Assembly (NCBI GenBank): GCA_016214035.1
Contig: JACRPF010000022.1
Location: forward strand, 186,001-250,000
Direction: 5' to 3'
Origin: Spirochaetota bacterium
Lineage (GTDB): Bacteria > Spirochaetota > Brachyspiria > Brachyspirales > JACRPF01
DNA length: 64,000 nucleotides
The translations under genes were made by a program, and so were the position numbers. Below are positions 9,885-18,007 of this stretch, piece after piece. Below the pieces are notes generated by a model that did no database searches, had not been told where the DNA came from, and saw only the letters and a program-made list of their open reading frames with translations. Numbering within the stretch: the first letter of the stretch is position 1; the number at the start of each line of letters is the position of its first letter.

Positions 9885-11060
9885 TTATACGTATGTAATT
9901 GCCTCTCCCGGGAGAACATGCTCAGTGCTTGCTACGCATCCGTCGTCATAGAAGATATTGAAAAAATACGTCGTTGCACCATGGGGAAGCGCCGCAGACA
10001 CACGGCAGCCAGCATTGATCTCAGCCGGGACGGTATTCCAAAAACGATCTGTCCAATGACCCTCCGCACGGGTGAAGTTCAATTCAGCCTTCTGCACCGG
10101 ACGTGCTGAAACATATTCTGCCCACGCTGCTGCAGTGGAATTTCCCTGTTGTGTAAACACGGGAAGCGGCGCAGTCTTTCTGCATATCATATCAGCGATT
10201 GCGTGTATCTCCGGCGGTTTCTCACCGGCACCGCCGTGGCCATGCGGCATGCGTACGCGTATCGCGAGATGACGCTCGCTGTTTGCCGCACGATATGACC
10301 GCCGCATCGAGTCCATCGGGAATGCGAAATCGTTCGTTCCGTTCACCCAGAGCATGGGCATCTTCGCGGCGGGAAGATAATGCGACGGATCCCAGAGCGA
10401 ACACCAGCGATGAAGCCTTGGACGTTCCTTGTCGTTTCTGAGCTGCACGCCCAGTCCCGAGCAGTCGTTGTCGAGGAATCCGCAGCCGTACACCGGTGCG
10501 GCAAAGGCGAAACGGTCGTCGACTCCCGCGGCCAGGCAGGTGAGGTAGCCGCCCCATGAAACACCGGTGATGCCGATGCGTGCGGGATCGACTTCCGGGA
10601 ATGACCGCAGCAGTGAATGACCGAGTACCACCGCGCTGACCGCATGATACGGCCATTGTTCCTCCGGCGGCAATTCGGGAAAACACGATACCGCGTCCAG
10701 TCCCCATCCGCGCGGTCCGGAATGAGCGTGCCTCGGCCAGGGATTTCTTGAATACGGCGTCTCATGCCAGGCGGGAACGCCGCCGCAGGTATCCATCGCA
10801 AGCGCAGCATACCCGCGCGAATTCCACAGGCGCACCCAGTCCGCAAATGCGGTGCCGCCGCCGCCGTGAACGAGCACCATGGCGGGAAGTTTTTGTCCGG
10901 GTTCACTCGGCGGGATCCCGTACCAGGCGAAGACGCGTGTCGGCCTGTCGTTCCAAGCCGGACCTTCATAAAAAATCGGTTTAACGCCGTCAGCGATAAA
11001 ACCCCCGGCGGGAAATGTGTCCGGTGTCTGATAGAGGATGTCGCGCGGAAAAATATTCAT
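9885..11060 (-). CDS. Alpha/beta-hydrolase, acetyl-xylan-esterase/peptidase-like
   Basis: This 391-residue protein has no signal peptide, so it should be cytoplasmic. The alpha/beta-hydrolase pattern is complete: an oxyanion region 'VLVHGGGGTAFADW', nucleophile Ser168 in 'ITGVSWGGYL', an acid candidate in 'NGTNDFAFP', and a His in 'MPHGHGG'. The overall layout resembles dienelactone-hydrolase/acetyl-xylan-esterase or acylaminoacyl-peptidase families; an esterase acting on imported sugar esters fits the neighbourhood. A GGAGG site precedes the ATG. It lies 31 bp downstream of the aldehyde dehydrogenase gene on the same strand and may be co-transcribed with it. The substrate cannot be told. Confidence 0.7.
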   Translation of the reverse strand: MNIFPRDILYQTPDTFPAGGFIADGVKPIFYEGPAWNDRPTRVFAWYGIPPSEPGQKLPAMVLVHGGGGTAFADWVRLWNSRGYAALAMDTCGGVPAWHETPYSRNPWPRHAHSGPRGWGLDAVSCFPELPPEEQWPYHAVSAVVLGHSLLRSFPEVDPARIGITGVSWGGYLTCLAAGVDDRFAFAAPVYGCGFLDNDCSGLGVQLRNDKERPRLHRWCSLWDPSHYLPAAKMPMLWVNGTNDFAFPMDSMRRSYRAANSERHLAIRVRMPHGHGGAGEKPPEIHAIADMICRKTAPLPVFTQQGNSTAAAWAEYVSARPVQKAELNFTRAEGHWTDRFWNTVPAEINAGCRVSAALPHGATTYFFNIFYDDGCVASTEHVLPGEAITYV

Positions 11061-11090
11061 GCATGCCTCCGTAGGAAAATACGTACTGAA

Positions 11091-12461
11091 TCAACGCATG
11101 ATGAGCCGGAGCAGCCGCAGCACCGTGTTCTTATAGGGAGGGTAGCGCAGCGGAATATCAATAAGCGGTGTTGTTTTCAGTATGCCGGTCACATGCGTGA
11201 ACGTATCAAATCCGAATTTGCCGTGATAGGCGCCCATACCGCTCGCGCCGACACCGCCGAACGGGAGATGCGGGTTCGCCAGGTGTACCATTGTATCGTT
11301 GATGCATCCGCCGCCGAACGAGACACTGCCGAGTACGCGGCGTTCCATCGCGGTACTTCCGGTGAACAGATACAGCGCAAGCGGTTTCTCGCGATTGCGC
11401 ACAAAATCGATCGTTTCCTGAATATCATCGAACGGGATAATCGGCAGAACAGGGCCGAATATTTCCTCCCGCATCACCGGCGCATCAACGGGCACGTCGA
11501 CAAGAACGGTCGGTTCGATGTACCGAGTGCTGTCGTCGCATTTTCCGCCGATGACGATAGTGCCCTGCGACAGATATTTTTTGAGGCGGCCGTATTGTTC
11601 ATCGTTCACGATGCGGCAGAGATCCTTGCTCGCCTCGGGATGTTCGCCGTAAAACCGCAAGATCTCGTGCTTCATCGCTTCGATGAGCGGCGGTATGAGC
11701 GGACGGTGGACGAGGCAGTAGTCCGGCGCAACGCACGATTGTCCGGCGTTCAGGAGTTTCCCCCAGATGATTCTCCGGGCGGAGACGGCGACTGCCGCAT
11801 CCGGAGCGACGATACAGGGACTTTTACCGCCGAGTTCAAGCGTGATAGGAGTAAGATACTTCGCCGCGGCCTGCATCGCAATGCGCCCGATAACGGTACC
11901 GCCGGTGACGAAGATATAATCGTAGCGTTCCCGCAGCAGCGCTTCATTTACGTCGCGATGGCCTTCGAACACGGCTACATACGTCCGGTCGAATGCGCTT
12001 TCGATGATGCGTCTGATGACAGCCGACACATGCGGAGTCGCGGGCGCAGTCTTCAGCATCACGCAGTTGCCAGCGGCAATGGCACCCACCAGCGGACCGA
12101 AGAGGAGCATGAACGGATAATTCCACGGCGCGATGATGAGCGCAACACCGTACGGCTCTTTACGGAGAAATGACCGCGAGGGAAAATTGACAAGCGGCGT
12201 TGGTACGCGTTCCGTCCGCGCCCACGTACGCAGATGTCTGATTGCAAAACTGATCTCATCCAGTACTATTCCCGTCTCAGTGGCAAAGACATCGAACGGG
12301 CATTTGTGGAGGTCTGCGGCAAATGCGGCTTCCAGATCTCGCTCATGCCGTTTAATCGATGAACAGAGTTTTTTGAGCGCATCCCTGCGGAATGATACCG
12401 GTTTCGTAGTGCCGGCATCAAAGAACGTGCGTTGCGCCGTCAGTATTGAGGGAATATTCAT
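11091..12461 (-). CDS. Aldehyde dehydrogenase, class-3-like
   Basis: This 456-residue NAD(P)-dependent aldehyde dehydrogenase carries the full active-site set. There is a nucleotide-binding segment 'PWNYPF' near 112, general base Glu209 in 'LELGGKSP', and catalytic Cys243 in 'NAGQSCVAPDY'. The short N-terminus and the late motif 'LPFGGVGASGMGAYHGKFGFDTF' (split here by family comparison into the usual PFGGVGxSGxG pattern) are those of the compact class-3/YwdH-type enzymes that oxidise fatty or aromatic aldehydes. An AAGGA site precedes the start. A promoter is visible at 12484-12511, with an inverted repeat over its -35 box. The true substrate is unknown. Confidence 0.88.
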   Translation of the reverse strand: MNIPSILTAQRTFFDAGTTKPVSFRRDALKKLCSSIKRHERDLEAAFAADLHKCPFDVFATETGIVLDEISFAIRHLRTWARTERVPTPLVNFPSRSFLRKEPYGVALIIAPWNYPFMLLFGPLVGAIAAGNCVMLKTAPATPHVSAVIRRIIESAFDRTYVAVFEGHRDVNEALLRERYDYIFVTGGTVIGRIAMQAAAKYLTPITLELGGKSPCIVAPDAAVAVSARRIIWGKLLNAGQSCVAPDYCLVHRPLIPPLIEAMKHEILRFYGEHPEASKDLCRIVNDEQYGRLKKYLSQGTIVIGGKCDDSTRYIEPTVLVDVPVDAPVMREEIFGPVLPIIPFDDIQETIDFVRNREKPLALYLFTGSTAMERRVLGSVSFGGGCINDTMVHLANPHLPFGGVGASGMGAYHGKFGFDTFTHVTGILKTTPLIDIPLRYPPYKNTVLRLLRLIMR

Positions 12462-12483
12462 ATCGTTCGTCCTTGTCGAAAGG

Positions 12484-12511
12484 ATAATATCATGTGCTAT
12501 CCGTATTGCAA
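12484..12511 (-). promoter_or_regulatory. Promoter of the aldehyde dehydrogenase gene
   Basis: On the - strand this reads TTGCAA, 16 bp, TATTAT. The predicted start is near 12477, about 16 nt before the start codon, with the AAGGA site between. Confidence 0.6.
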
Positions 12512-12526
12512 ACCAGAGAATGGTTT
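12510..12526. promoter_or_regulatory. Inverted repeat AAACCA-N5-TGGTTT, candidate operator
   Basis: A perfect 6-bp inverted repeat with a 5-bp centre begins at the outer edge of the -35 box of the aldehyde dehydrogenase promoter. The position suits a repressor or activator site; the protein is unknown. Confidence 0.4.
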
Positions 12527-12550
12527 CAATATAAATTTAAAATAGACACT

Positions 12551-12582
12551 TGATATATATTTTATCTGATATATTATTTATC
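12551..12582. repeat. Two adjacent 16-bp AT-rich direct repeats
   Basis: The units TGATATATATTTTATC and TGATATATTATTTATC lie head to tail and match at 14 of 16 positions. They are in the most AT-rich part of the 348-bp gap (12462-12809) between two divergent genes. They may be a protein-binding or bending element. Confidence 0.5.
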
Positions 12583-12693
12583 TCACATTTAGGTCGGTGA
12601 CATCTCAGACTGATTATTACAACTAGCTATTATGCGCTGATAGTGAGATATCAAGGATCGTTTTTTGAAGGGTTGTAAGCGCGTTTCGTTTTT

Positions 12694-12754
12694 AAGGGAA
12701 CAGTACTTGTAATTCCAGTGTACCGGAAAACCCCAGCGGTGCCCTTCGTTTTTT
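12694..12754 (+). other. Terminator-like element in the gap before the LamG lipoprotein gene
   Basis: AAGGG at 12694-12698 can pair with CCCTT at 12742-12746, and a run of six T follows at 12749-12754. The base stem is only 5 bp and the 43-nt interior has just short complementary pieces (GTAC...GTAC, ACCG...CGGT), so this is a weak call. Together with the repeats above it accounts for most recognisable structure in the gap. A possible promoter (TTGATA at 12758, GATATA at 12782) with a small dyad ATCCG-N6-CGGAT (12766-12781) lies after it. Confidence 0.25.
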
Positions 12755-12809
12755 ATTTTGATATTATCCGTTTATCCGGATGATATAAATATTTTCAAGG
12801 AGTGTTCTC

Positions 12810-13907
12810 ATGAAGAACAGACTGTTTATTTCTTTCATGCTGGCATCTGTCACTGCGCTGATCGCGCTGACCGGCTGCGGCAAGAATCCGCTTACGCAGG
12901 ACAGCGCCACTGCCGGTATCGAAGTGACGCTACCGGGTGCGGCCCAGGCGCAGACGATCACGGTCGAGTCCGCCCTGATCGCAAGCGGCGAGGCTACCAT
13001 CGTAAATACCGCTACCGGGGAATCGCTGACCAAAAGCGCCCCTGCAGGCAGCACGATCCGTTTCAATAAATTGCTTCCGGGCAATTATACGGTTACGGTA
13101 AAGATGCTGGATGCGGCAGGCAATGTACTGTTTGAAGGGACATCACCGGCAGCGGTTGCCGAAGGCGTCACCATACCGGTAAAAGTCGCTGTCAAATCGA
13201 AAGGCGGCACGATCGGTATCAGTGTTACGGTACAGGAAATGATAATGTGGAATACGCTTGACAACGCGTTCGCCGTTGCAAACAGCGAGATCGGACCGAA
13301 CGGCATCATCACCGGCAACATCCAGTTCGAGAGCGCGGTATACGGCGGCGGTGCGGTACGGAAAGATACCGCTGGTGCTGTTCTGTTCCCGGGCAGCATT
13401 ATCGACACGGTCAAAGACAGAGGAACGTTCGAAGCATGGATAGTACCGAAGATCTCTACCCTGGCGCCGTTCAGCTACGGTGCCATCGGCATATTTAACG
13501 GGAATTACGGATGGGATAATGACATCATGCTCACCTGGGGTGACTCCGATGCTACGGGCGGTCTGACAGCGTACTTCTATTTTTCCGGTGAAGGCCAACC
13601 CGCATCACTGCGCGTGAAGGAAGAGACTCCGTTCGTAGCGACCATCGGACAGGCGTATCATATCGCCATGGTCTGGGACCGGAGCGGAATCGACGGTAGC
13701 ACGGATACCGTACGCGTTCTGCGTGACGGTGTCATCATTGCGTCGAGTACGCAGCAATGGGCAACCGGAGCACGCACACTTCCGAACAACAGCGTCGCCA
13801 TCGGCGGCTGCGGTCCGGACGGCAACAATTATGACAAGGTTATCGTGGACAACGTGAAGATATATAACTACGCGAAGTCAGATTTTTCAAACCGCTTTCA
13901 GGAATAA
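12810..13907 (+). CDS. LamG-domain lipoprotein
   Basis: This 365-residue lipoprotein has a signal peptide ending in the lipobox 'LTGC' (Cys near 23), so it should be anchored in a membrane. Residues about 30-140 form an Ig-like/carboxypeptidase-regulatory-type domain ('LLPGNYTVTVKMLDAAGN'). Residues about 145-360 form a LamG/concanavalin-like domain, beginning 'MWNTLDNAFAVANSE' with 'GTFEAWIVPK' and ending 'VDNVKIYNYAKS'. LamG domains bind glycans or proteins. A surface glycan-binding role is inferred. It is a single-gene unit: a strong AAGGAG site lies upstream and a strong terminator 20 bp downstream. Confidence 0.75.
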   Translation: MKNRLFISFMLASVTALIALTGCGKNPLTQDSATAGIEVTLPGAAQAQTITVESALIASGEATIVNTATGESLTKSAPAGSTIRFNKLLPGNYTVTVKMLDAAGNVLFEGTSPAAVAEGVTIPVKVAVKSKGGTIGISVTVQEMIMWNTLDNAFAVANSEIGPNGIITGNIQFESAVYGGGAVRKDTAGAVLFPGSIIDTVKDRGTFEAWIVPKISTLAPFSYGAIGIFNGNYGWDNDIMLTWGDSDATGGLTAYFYFSGEGQPASLRVKEETPFVATIGQAYHIAMVWDRSGIDGSTDTVRVLRDGVIIASSTQQWATGARTLPNNSVAIGGCGPDGNNYDKVIVDNVKIYNYAKSDFSNRFQE

Positions 13908-13926
13908 TTCACGGTATCGATGCGGG

Positions 13927-13964
13927 GCGCCGGGGAGAAGACTCTCCGGCGCTCTTTTTTTTTT
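13927..13964 (+). terminator. Strong intrinsic terminator after the LamG lipoprotein gene
   Basis: The arms GCGCCGGGGAG and CTCTCCGGCGC (13927-13937 and 13942-13952) form an 11-bp stem with one G-T pair and a 4-nt loop. The tail that follows is TC then ten T. It also rules out the earlier possible start at 13920 for the next gene. Confidence 0.93.
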
Positions 13965-13991
13965 GGAAAACAGGATTATACTGCTCCTTGT

Positions 13992-15062
13992 ATGACAATT
14001 TCCAAACCCGTGCACACACTTGCAGCCGCGTTTTTAATTGCCGCCGGGATATCCTGCAGCCGTTCACCGGCGTACGAACTCGGGTTGTATCATTGGCGCA
14101 CAACGGTGGAGTATGATACACAGGACAGGGCTTTTTTCCGGTCACACAATATTACCCGTATGTATGTCAGGTTTTTCGATGTAACGTATAATCGACAACG
14201 GGGCGAAACGGTGCCGACTGCTCCGGCACATATCAGGCGTCCCTATGACCCCGGCTGTGAAACGGTACCGGTTGTGTTTATCACGCAGGACGCGATCAGT
14301 CATTGTACGACGAATAATGTAGATGCGCTTGCGGGAAAAATAATATCGCGCATCCGTCTCATGGCAGATGAGATCGGTATTGCCTCGTCCGTGAATGAGC
14401 TTCAGCTTGACTGCGACTGGACGCGCGGCACAAAAGACTCATATTTTGCGCTCATCAGCGCCATACAACGGCATACAGCCCGCGTGTTCCCCGGCACAGC
14501 CGTATCATCCACCATACGGCTGCATCAGATTAAATATGCGGAGTCGCTCGGTATCCCGCCCGCGGACTCGGGCATGCTCATGATCTATAATGTACGTTCT
14601 CCGCACGATTTTGCCGCGTCGAATGCCATTTACAATCAGCCCGATGCGATGCGCTATCTCATGTATCTTCCCGATTATCCGCTCCGTCTTGATTATGCGC
14701 TTCCGCTTTATTCGCAGGGACGGCAGTTCAACGCTCATACGAATTTCATCCGCCTTATCAACGGCCTTACTGACGACGATATCGATACGAATCAGTTCAC
14801 ACGTATCGGCGCTCACCGCTATGCAGCTTCGACTGATTCATATATCGACAGCCGGCGTGTCATGCGGGGTGATTTCATCATCATCGATGATACCGATTTG
14901 GCCGCAGTACGCCGCATTATTCCCCTCATTACTCGGTACGGCAGGAACGCCCGTGACGGCGTTGCGAAAACACATGTCGTGCTGTATCATTATGAACCAT
15001 CCATCCGTGAGAGGTTCTCGCATGAAAAACTTTTCGGCAGCGATTCTTTCCGTCATCGTTAG
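13992..15062 (+). CDS. DUF3142-like lipoprotein
   Basis: The product has 356 residues when started at 13992; an upstream in-frame ATG at 13920 lies before the terminator hairpin and is rejected. The signal peptide ends in a lipobox-like 'GISC' (Cys near 17). The mature part begins 'YELGLYHWRTTVEYDTQD' and contains 'ELQLDCDWT' and 'FPGTAVSSTIRL'. This pattern of a hydrophobic beta strand followed by Asp-rich loops resembles DUF3142, a predicted TIM-barrel family of unknown activity. A TATACT box at 13977-13982 would start transcription almost at the ATG. The stop overlaps the next gene by 41 bp, so the two are probably translated together. The family call is tentative. Confidence 0.5.
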   Translation: MTISKPVHTLAAAFLIAAGISCSRSPAYELGLYHWRTTVEYDTQDRAFFRSHNITRMYVRFFDVTYNRQRGETVPTAPAHIRRPYDPGCETVPVVFITQDAISHCTTNNVDALAGKIISRIRLMADEIGIASSVNELQLDCDWTRGTKDSYFALISAIQRHTARVFPGTAVSSTIRLHQIKYAESLGIPPADSGMLMIYNVRSPHDFAASNAIYNQPDAMRYLMYLPDYPLRLDYALPLYSQGRQFNAHTNFIRLINGLTDDDIDTNQFTRIGAHRYAASTDSYIDSRRVMRGDFIIIDDTDLAAVRRIIPLITRYGRNARDGVAKTHVVLYHYEPSIRERFSHEKLFGSDSFRHR

Positions 15063-17331
15063 TTTTTGTGCAGCGGCACTGTTTCCATGCGCATGGTCCG
15101 ATGACGGCCCCGGCCCGCAGGGTTTACAATCGTTCTTCGACCAGTCGGTGGTGGGCGATCCGCTGTTCAAGGATTTCTATCCGGATTCGATAAACGGAAT
15201 TGCATATATGAAAGAGCCGCCGCGTGTCGCCGAAGACGCCATGCTCGCCGAATGGCAGGCGTATTTCAAGAGCGCGTACAAGGCGACGCTCACGCGCGAC
15301 CAGGTGAAGGATACGCTTACAAACTATGCCGCATTTTCGCGGTATGTGCAGAAAGACGATGCCTCGTTCAGGAATTATCTCGCCTACATGAGCGAGGTCA
15401 ATCCGGTGCTCGGCGCATACGAAGCGAAGCGCATGGAATCCTGGCAGCCGATCACCAAAGAGCAGAAGGATTCCTTTGTCGCATCGTTTGACGGCTACTA
15501 CCGCAAAGCGTCCGCGGCGATGGCGAATGAAAAAAGCGCGTTTCTCGCGCTGCGCTACGGATTTCAATCGGTGCGCTTCGCCGTGCTTGCCGAGAAATAT
15601 GATGATGCGATTACTGCATATGATACAGCGGTGGCAAAACAGCGCGGTTCGGCGCTCATCGGTTACCAGGCGCTCGGCTACAAAGCGCGGGCACTCTACA
15701 AGAAAGGCGACCGCACCGGAGCGCTCGCATATTATCTGGAGATATTCGACCAGTGTCCGCCGCTCATCGCGCAGGCACTGCAGTCGATGTATCTTACTTC
15801 GACCAAAAAAGAATTCGACGAGTACCGTTCCGCGCAGAAGAGCGACCATAAAAAAACGACGGCATCATTCGTCTGGGCGCTCCTTCAGAAACGTGATTAC
15901 TCCCGCGAGACGCTTGAAGCCGTACTCGCAACGGGTCCCGCGCAGACAAAGCCCGAGATCATCCTCGTAAGGATGATACAGCTCATCGAACAGGAGCAGT
16001 GGAACGAAGACCGTCAGCGGTTCACCGCAAACGGCGGCAGCGTAAACAAGTATGACGATCTTATTGCACTGTGTGAACGGGCCGCCGCGACAAAAGGCAT
16101 ACGGCAGCCCGCGCTCTGGCAGGCGGGAGGTGCATACCTGTCACTCCTCGCGGGAAAGACCGCGAACGCCGAAAAGCTTCTCGCGCAGGCGGCGTCAGGA
16201 AAGCTGTCACCGGCGATGAAAGACCAGCTTCACATGCTTGGAACACTTCTGGAACTTCAGAAGAACCGCACCGCCTTCACCGCATCAACCGAATCCCGTT
16301 TTACCGGCGACCTGATCTGGGCGGGAAGGATGAAGGGAACGTCGAATCCGCTCATCCATGACGCCGTGGTCACACTCGCCGCGCAGCGCTTTCTTGCGGC
16401 GAAAAACATACCGCGGGCGATACTCGCATTCTCGGCGGTCGGCGATAATGCGTCGGTCTATCTGGTCGACGGTGTCGCCACGGACAAGGATCTTGAAACG
16501 CTCGAGAATATGCTGACGGTAAAACCGGCTGCGGGAACGCTTGATGCACTGCATCTGGCCGAAAGCAAAATCACGAAAGACGAGATAATCTGCGTACGCG
16601 GGATGAAGGCGCTCAGGCGCGAAAATTTTGCCGGCGCGCTGAAACACTTTGAACGGCTGTCGACGCAATTCGCGAAAAGCAACACGATTGCCGTTTCACT
16701 CGATTCCCCGCCGGTAAAAAATAATGCGTCGCATCGTCCGTCCTCCGATAAATACCGTGCCGCCTGCAAGACCTATGATCTATCGCTTGCCGACGGCGCG
16801 CGTCTTTTCATGGATATTACGGAAGCATCGTCAGGCACGCTGAAGCAGCGTCGTGTTCCCGGAGTCGCGTTTTCCGGTGATGCGGCACTCGCGCTCGGCA
16901 ATCTGTGGTATTCTCTGTTTCTCACCACCGACCACGGCACGTACGCCTCGCATGCGTCGCAGCCGCAAATTGACCGGAGACATTATCCGTATCATATGGA
17001 CAATGAACATGCTCTGTTCCCGTTCGGTATAATCGGAATCACCGAATCGATGAAGCATTCATACGATACGTTTCTCGCTGAAACGGACAATTTCATCAAG
17101 GCGGAGCACTGGTATGTGAAAGCCATGAGTGCAAAGGATAAGGAAACGGCTGCGCGGGCCTGTCTCAACATCGCCATCACCCGCGGTGTGTATCTCTCAT
17201 ATGACGACGGCAAAGATTCCTGGAAGAAAAAAGAAACGGAATATGTCGCGACGTTCAATAAAAAATTCAAAGATACAGTATTTTATAAAGAAGTGATCGA
17301 CGAGTGTCCGCTGCTGCGATTATATCAATAA
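15022..17331 (+). CDS. Large secreted helical-repeat (TPR-like) protein
   Basis: The start at 15022 gives 769 residues. It is chosen because AGAGG lies 8 bp upstream and a good signal peptide follows ('AAILSVIVSFCAAALFPCAW'); in-frame upstream ATGs lack these. The mature protein is rich in Ala-containing helices, for example 'AVLAEKYDDAITAYDTAVA' and 'GDRTGALAYYLEIFDQCPP'. These look like tetratricopeptide-type repeats around 190-270 and 490-560. No enzyme motif is seen. The 41-bp overlap with the DUF3142-like lipoprotein gene suggests that the two form a complex at the cell surface, perhaps an enzyme-like lipoprotein plus scaffold. Function unknown. Confidence 0.6.
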   Translation: MKNFSAAILSVIVSFCAAALFPCAWSDDGPGPQGLQSFFDQSVVGDPLFKDFYPDSINGIAYMKEPPRVAEDAMLAEWQAYFKSAYKATLTRDQVKDTLTNYAAFSRYVQKDDASFRNYLAYMSEVNPVLGAYEAKRMESWQPITKEQKDSFVASFDGYYRKASAAMANEKSAFLALRYGFQSVRFAVLAEKYDDAITAYDTAVAKQRGSALIGYQALGYKARALYKKGDRTGALAYYLEIFDQCPPLIAQALQSMYLTSTKKEFDEYRSAQKSDHKKTTASFVWALLQKRDYSRETLEAVLATGPAQTKPEIILVRMIQLIEQEQWNEDRQRFTANGGSVNKYDDLIALCERAAATKGIRQPALWQAGGAYLSLLAGKTANAEKLLAQAASGKLSPAMKDQLHMLGTLLELQKNRTAFTASTESRFTGDLIWAGRMKGTSNPLIHDAVVTLAAQRFLAAKNIPRAILAFSAVGDNASVYLVDGVATDKDLETLENMLTVKPAAGTLDALHLAESKITKDEIICVRGMKALRRENFAGALKHFERLSTQFAKSNTIAVSLDSPPVKNNASHRPSSDKYRAACKTYDLSLADGARLFMDITEASSGTLKQRRVPGVAFSGDAALALGNLWYSLFLTTDHGTYASHASQPQIDRRHYPYHMDNEHALFPFGIIGITESMKHSYDTFLAETDNFIKAEHWYVKAMSAKDKETAARACLNIAITRGVYLSYDDGKDSWKKKETEYVATFNKKFKDTVFYKEVIDECPLLRLYQ

Positions 17332-17361
17332 TCGGACGGGTGAATGTTTTCAGCCGGGCGG

Positions 17362-17847
17362 TCAGTACTCGTCCAGATGGTTCCACTCGGCGTTTTCGAT
17401 CCACTGTGCCGGCCGCGTTATCAATTCTATGATGGCGCCCACGAACAGTGCGTGTTTTTTCTCTTCGTCAACGATTGAAATTATCTCCGCCCGCTTGCTG
17501 CCGTCTTTTTCTTTTTCTGCCGCCGCCCGATAAAATACGACAGCCGCTTCCTCCGCCGCAAGCGCCTGACGGAATGCCGTTTCCTGCTGTTTCGATACCG
17601 ATAATGACGGATCGTTTTTTTTCATGCCGCGGAATATCTTTTTAACATCGTCCGGCTTGAGCACCGCAACAGGCGGTATTTTTACACGTTTTTCCATCGC
17701 GTCGAATACGTCGTAGTGATTCTGCTCGAATTTTGCGAGCATCGTGAATATCGATTTCAATCCGGGATTCGCGGAAAGATCCGCGAGACTTTCATACACC
17801 TTCCGGCTTTCGACTTCCATGTTTTTCGCCTGTTCATATACTGTCAT
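17362..17847 (-). CDS. Rubrerythrin-like/ferritin-like diiron protein
   Basis: This 161-residue four-helix protein has the spaced acidic/His pattern of ferritin-like diiron carriers. 'EVESRKVYESLAD' and 'KFEQNHYDVFDAME' are in the first pair of helices; 'ALAAEEAAVVFYRAAAE' and 'VDEEKKHALFVGAI' are in the second. There is no C-terminal rubredoxin domain. Such proteins protect anaerobes by reducing peroxide or handle iron. A GGGGG-type ribosome site precedes the ATG, and a promoter is visible at 17880-17907. It stands alone, converging on the helical-repeat gene. Confidence 0.75.
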   Translation of the reverse strand: MTVYEQAKNMEVESRKVYESLADLSANPGLKSIFTMLAKFEQNHYDVFDAMEKRVKIPPVAVLKPDDVKKIFRGMKKNDPSLSVSKQQETAFRQALAAEEAAVVFYRAAAEKEKDGSKRAEIISIVDEEKKHALFVGAIIELITRPAQWIENAEWNHLDEY

Positions 17848-17879
17848 GATGTTTCCCCCATGAAATTGCAGTCACTATA

Positions 17880-17907
17880 ATAGTACTATCGCGCAGGCAA
17901 ATGTCAA
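17880..17907 (-). promoter_or_regulatory. Promoter of the rubrerythrin-like gene
   Basis: The - strand reads TTGACA, 16 bp, TACTAT. The predicted start lies about 25 nt before the ATG. A second -10-like TATTAT lies 3 bp downstream. Confidence 0.6.
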
Positions 17908-18007
17908 CCATTGTTGCCCGACAGAATTAGAAATCATTTTTGCAGGATTGGCAATCCCCGGCGCTCATCACAGAGGTATTATCAAGCATCATGTATGAGG
18001 AGCCGTT

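Noticed and set aside
10764-12173. Long open frame on + opposite the esterase and aldehyde dehydrogenase genes
   Set aside because: It is Arg/His-rich with no domain and runs antisense to two genes with complete active sites; it is a shadow of their codon bias.
12673-12690. LacI-type operator resemblance (TGTAAGCGCGTTTC)
   Set aside because: Symmetry is broken by one base and only 4 of 5 positions match, so it is not better than chance in this gap.
13920-13991. Earlier in-frame start for the DUF3142-like gene
   Set aside because: It lies before the terminator hairpin of the preceding gene and would put 24 residues in front of a clean lipoprotein signal.
14590-15021. Earlier in-frame starts for the helical-repeat protein
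   Set aside because: They lie deep inside the preceding gene, lack ribosome sites and would bury the signal peptide.
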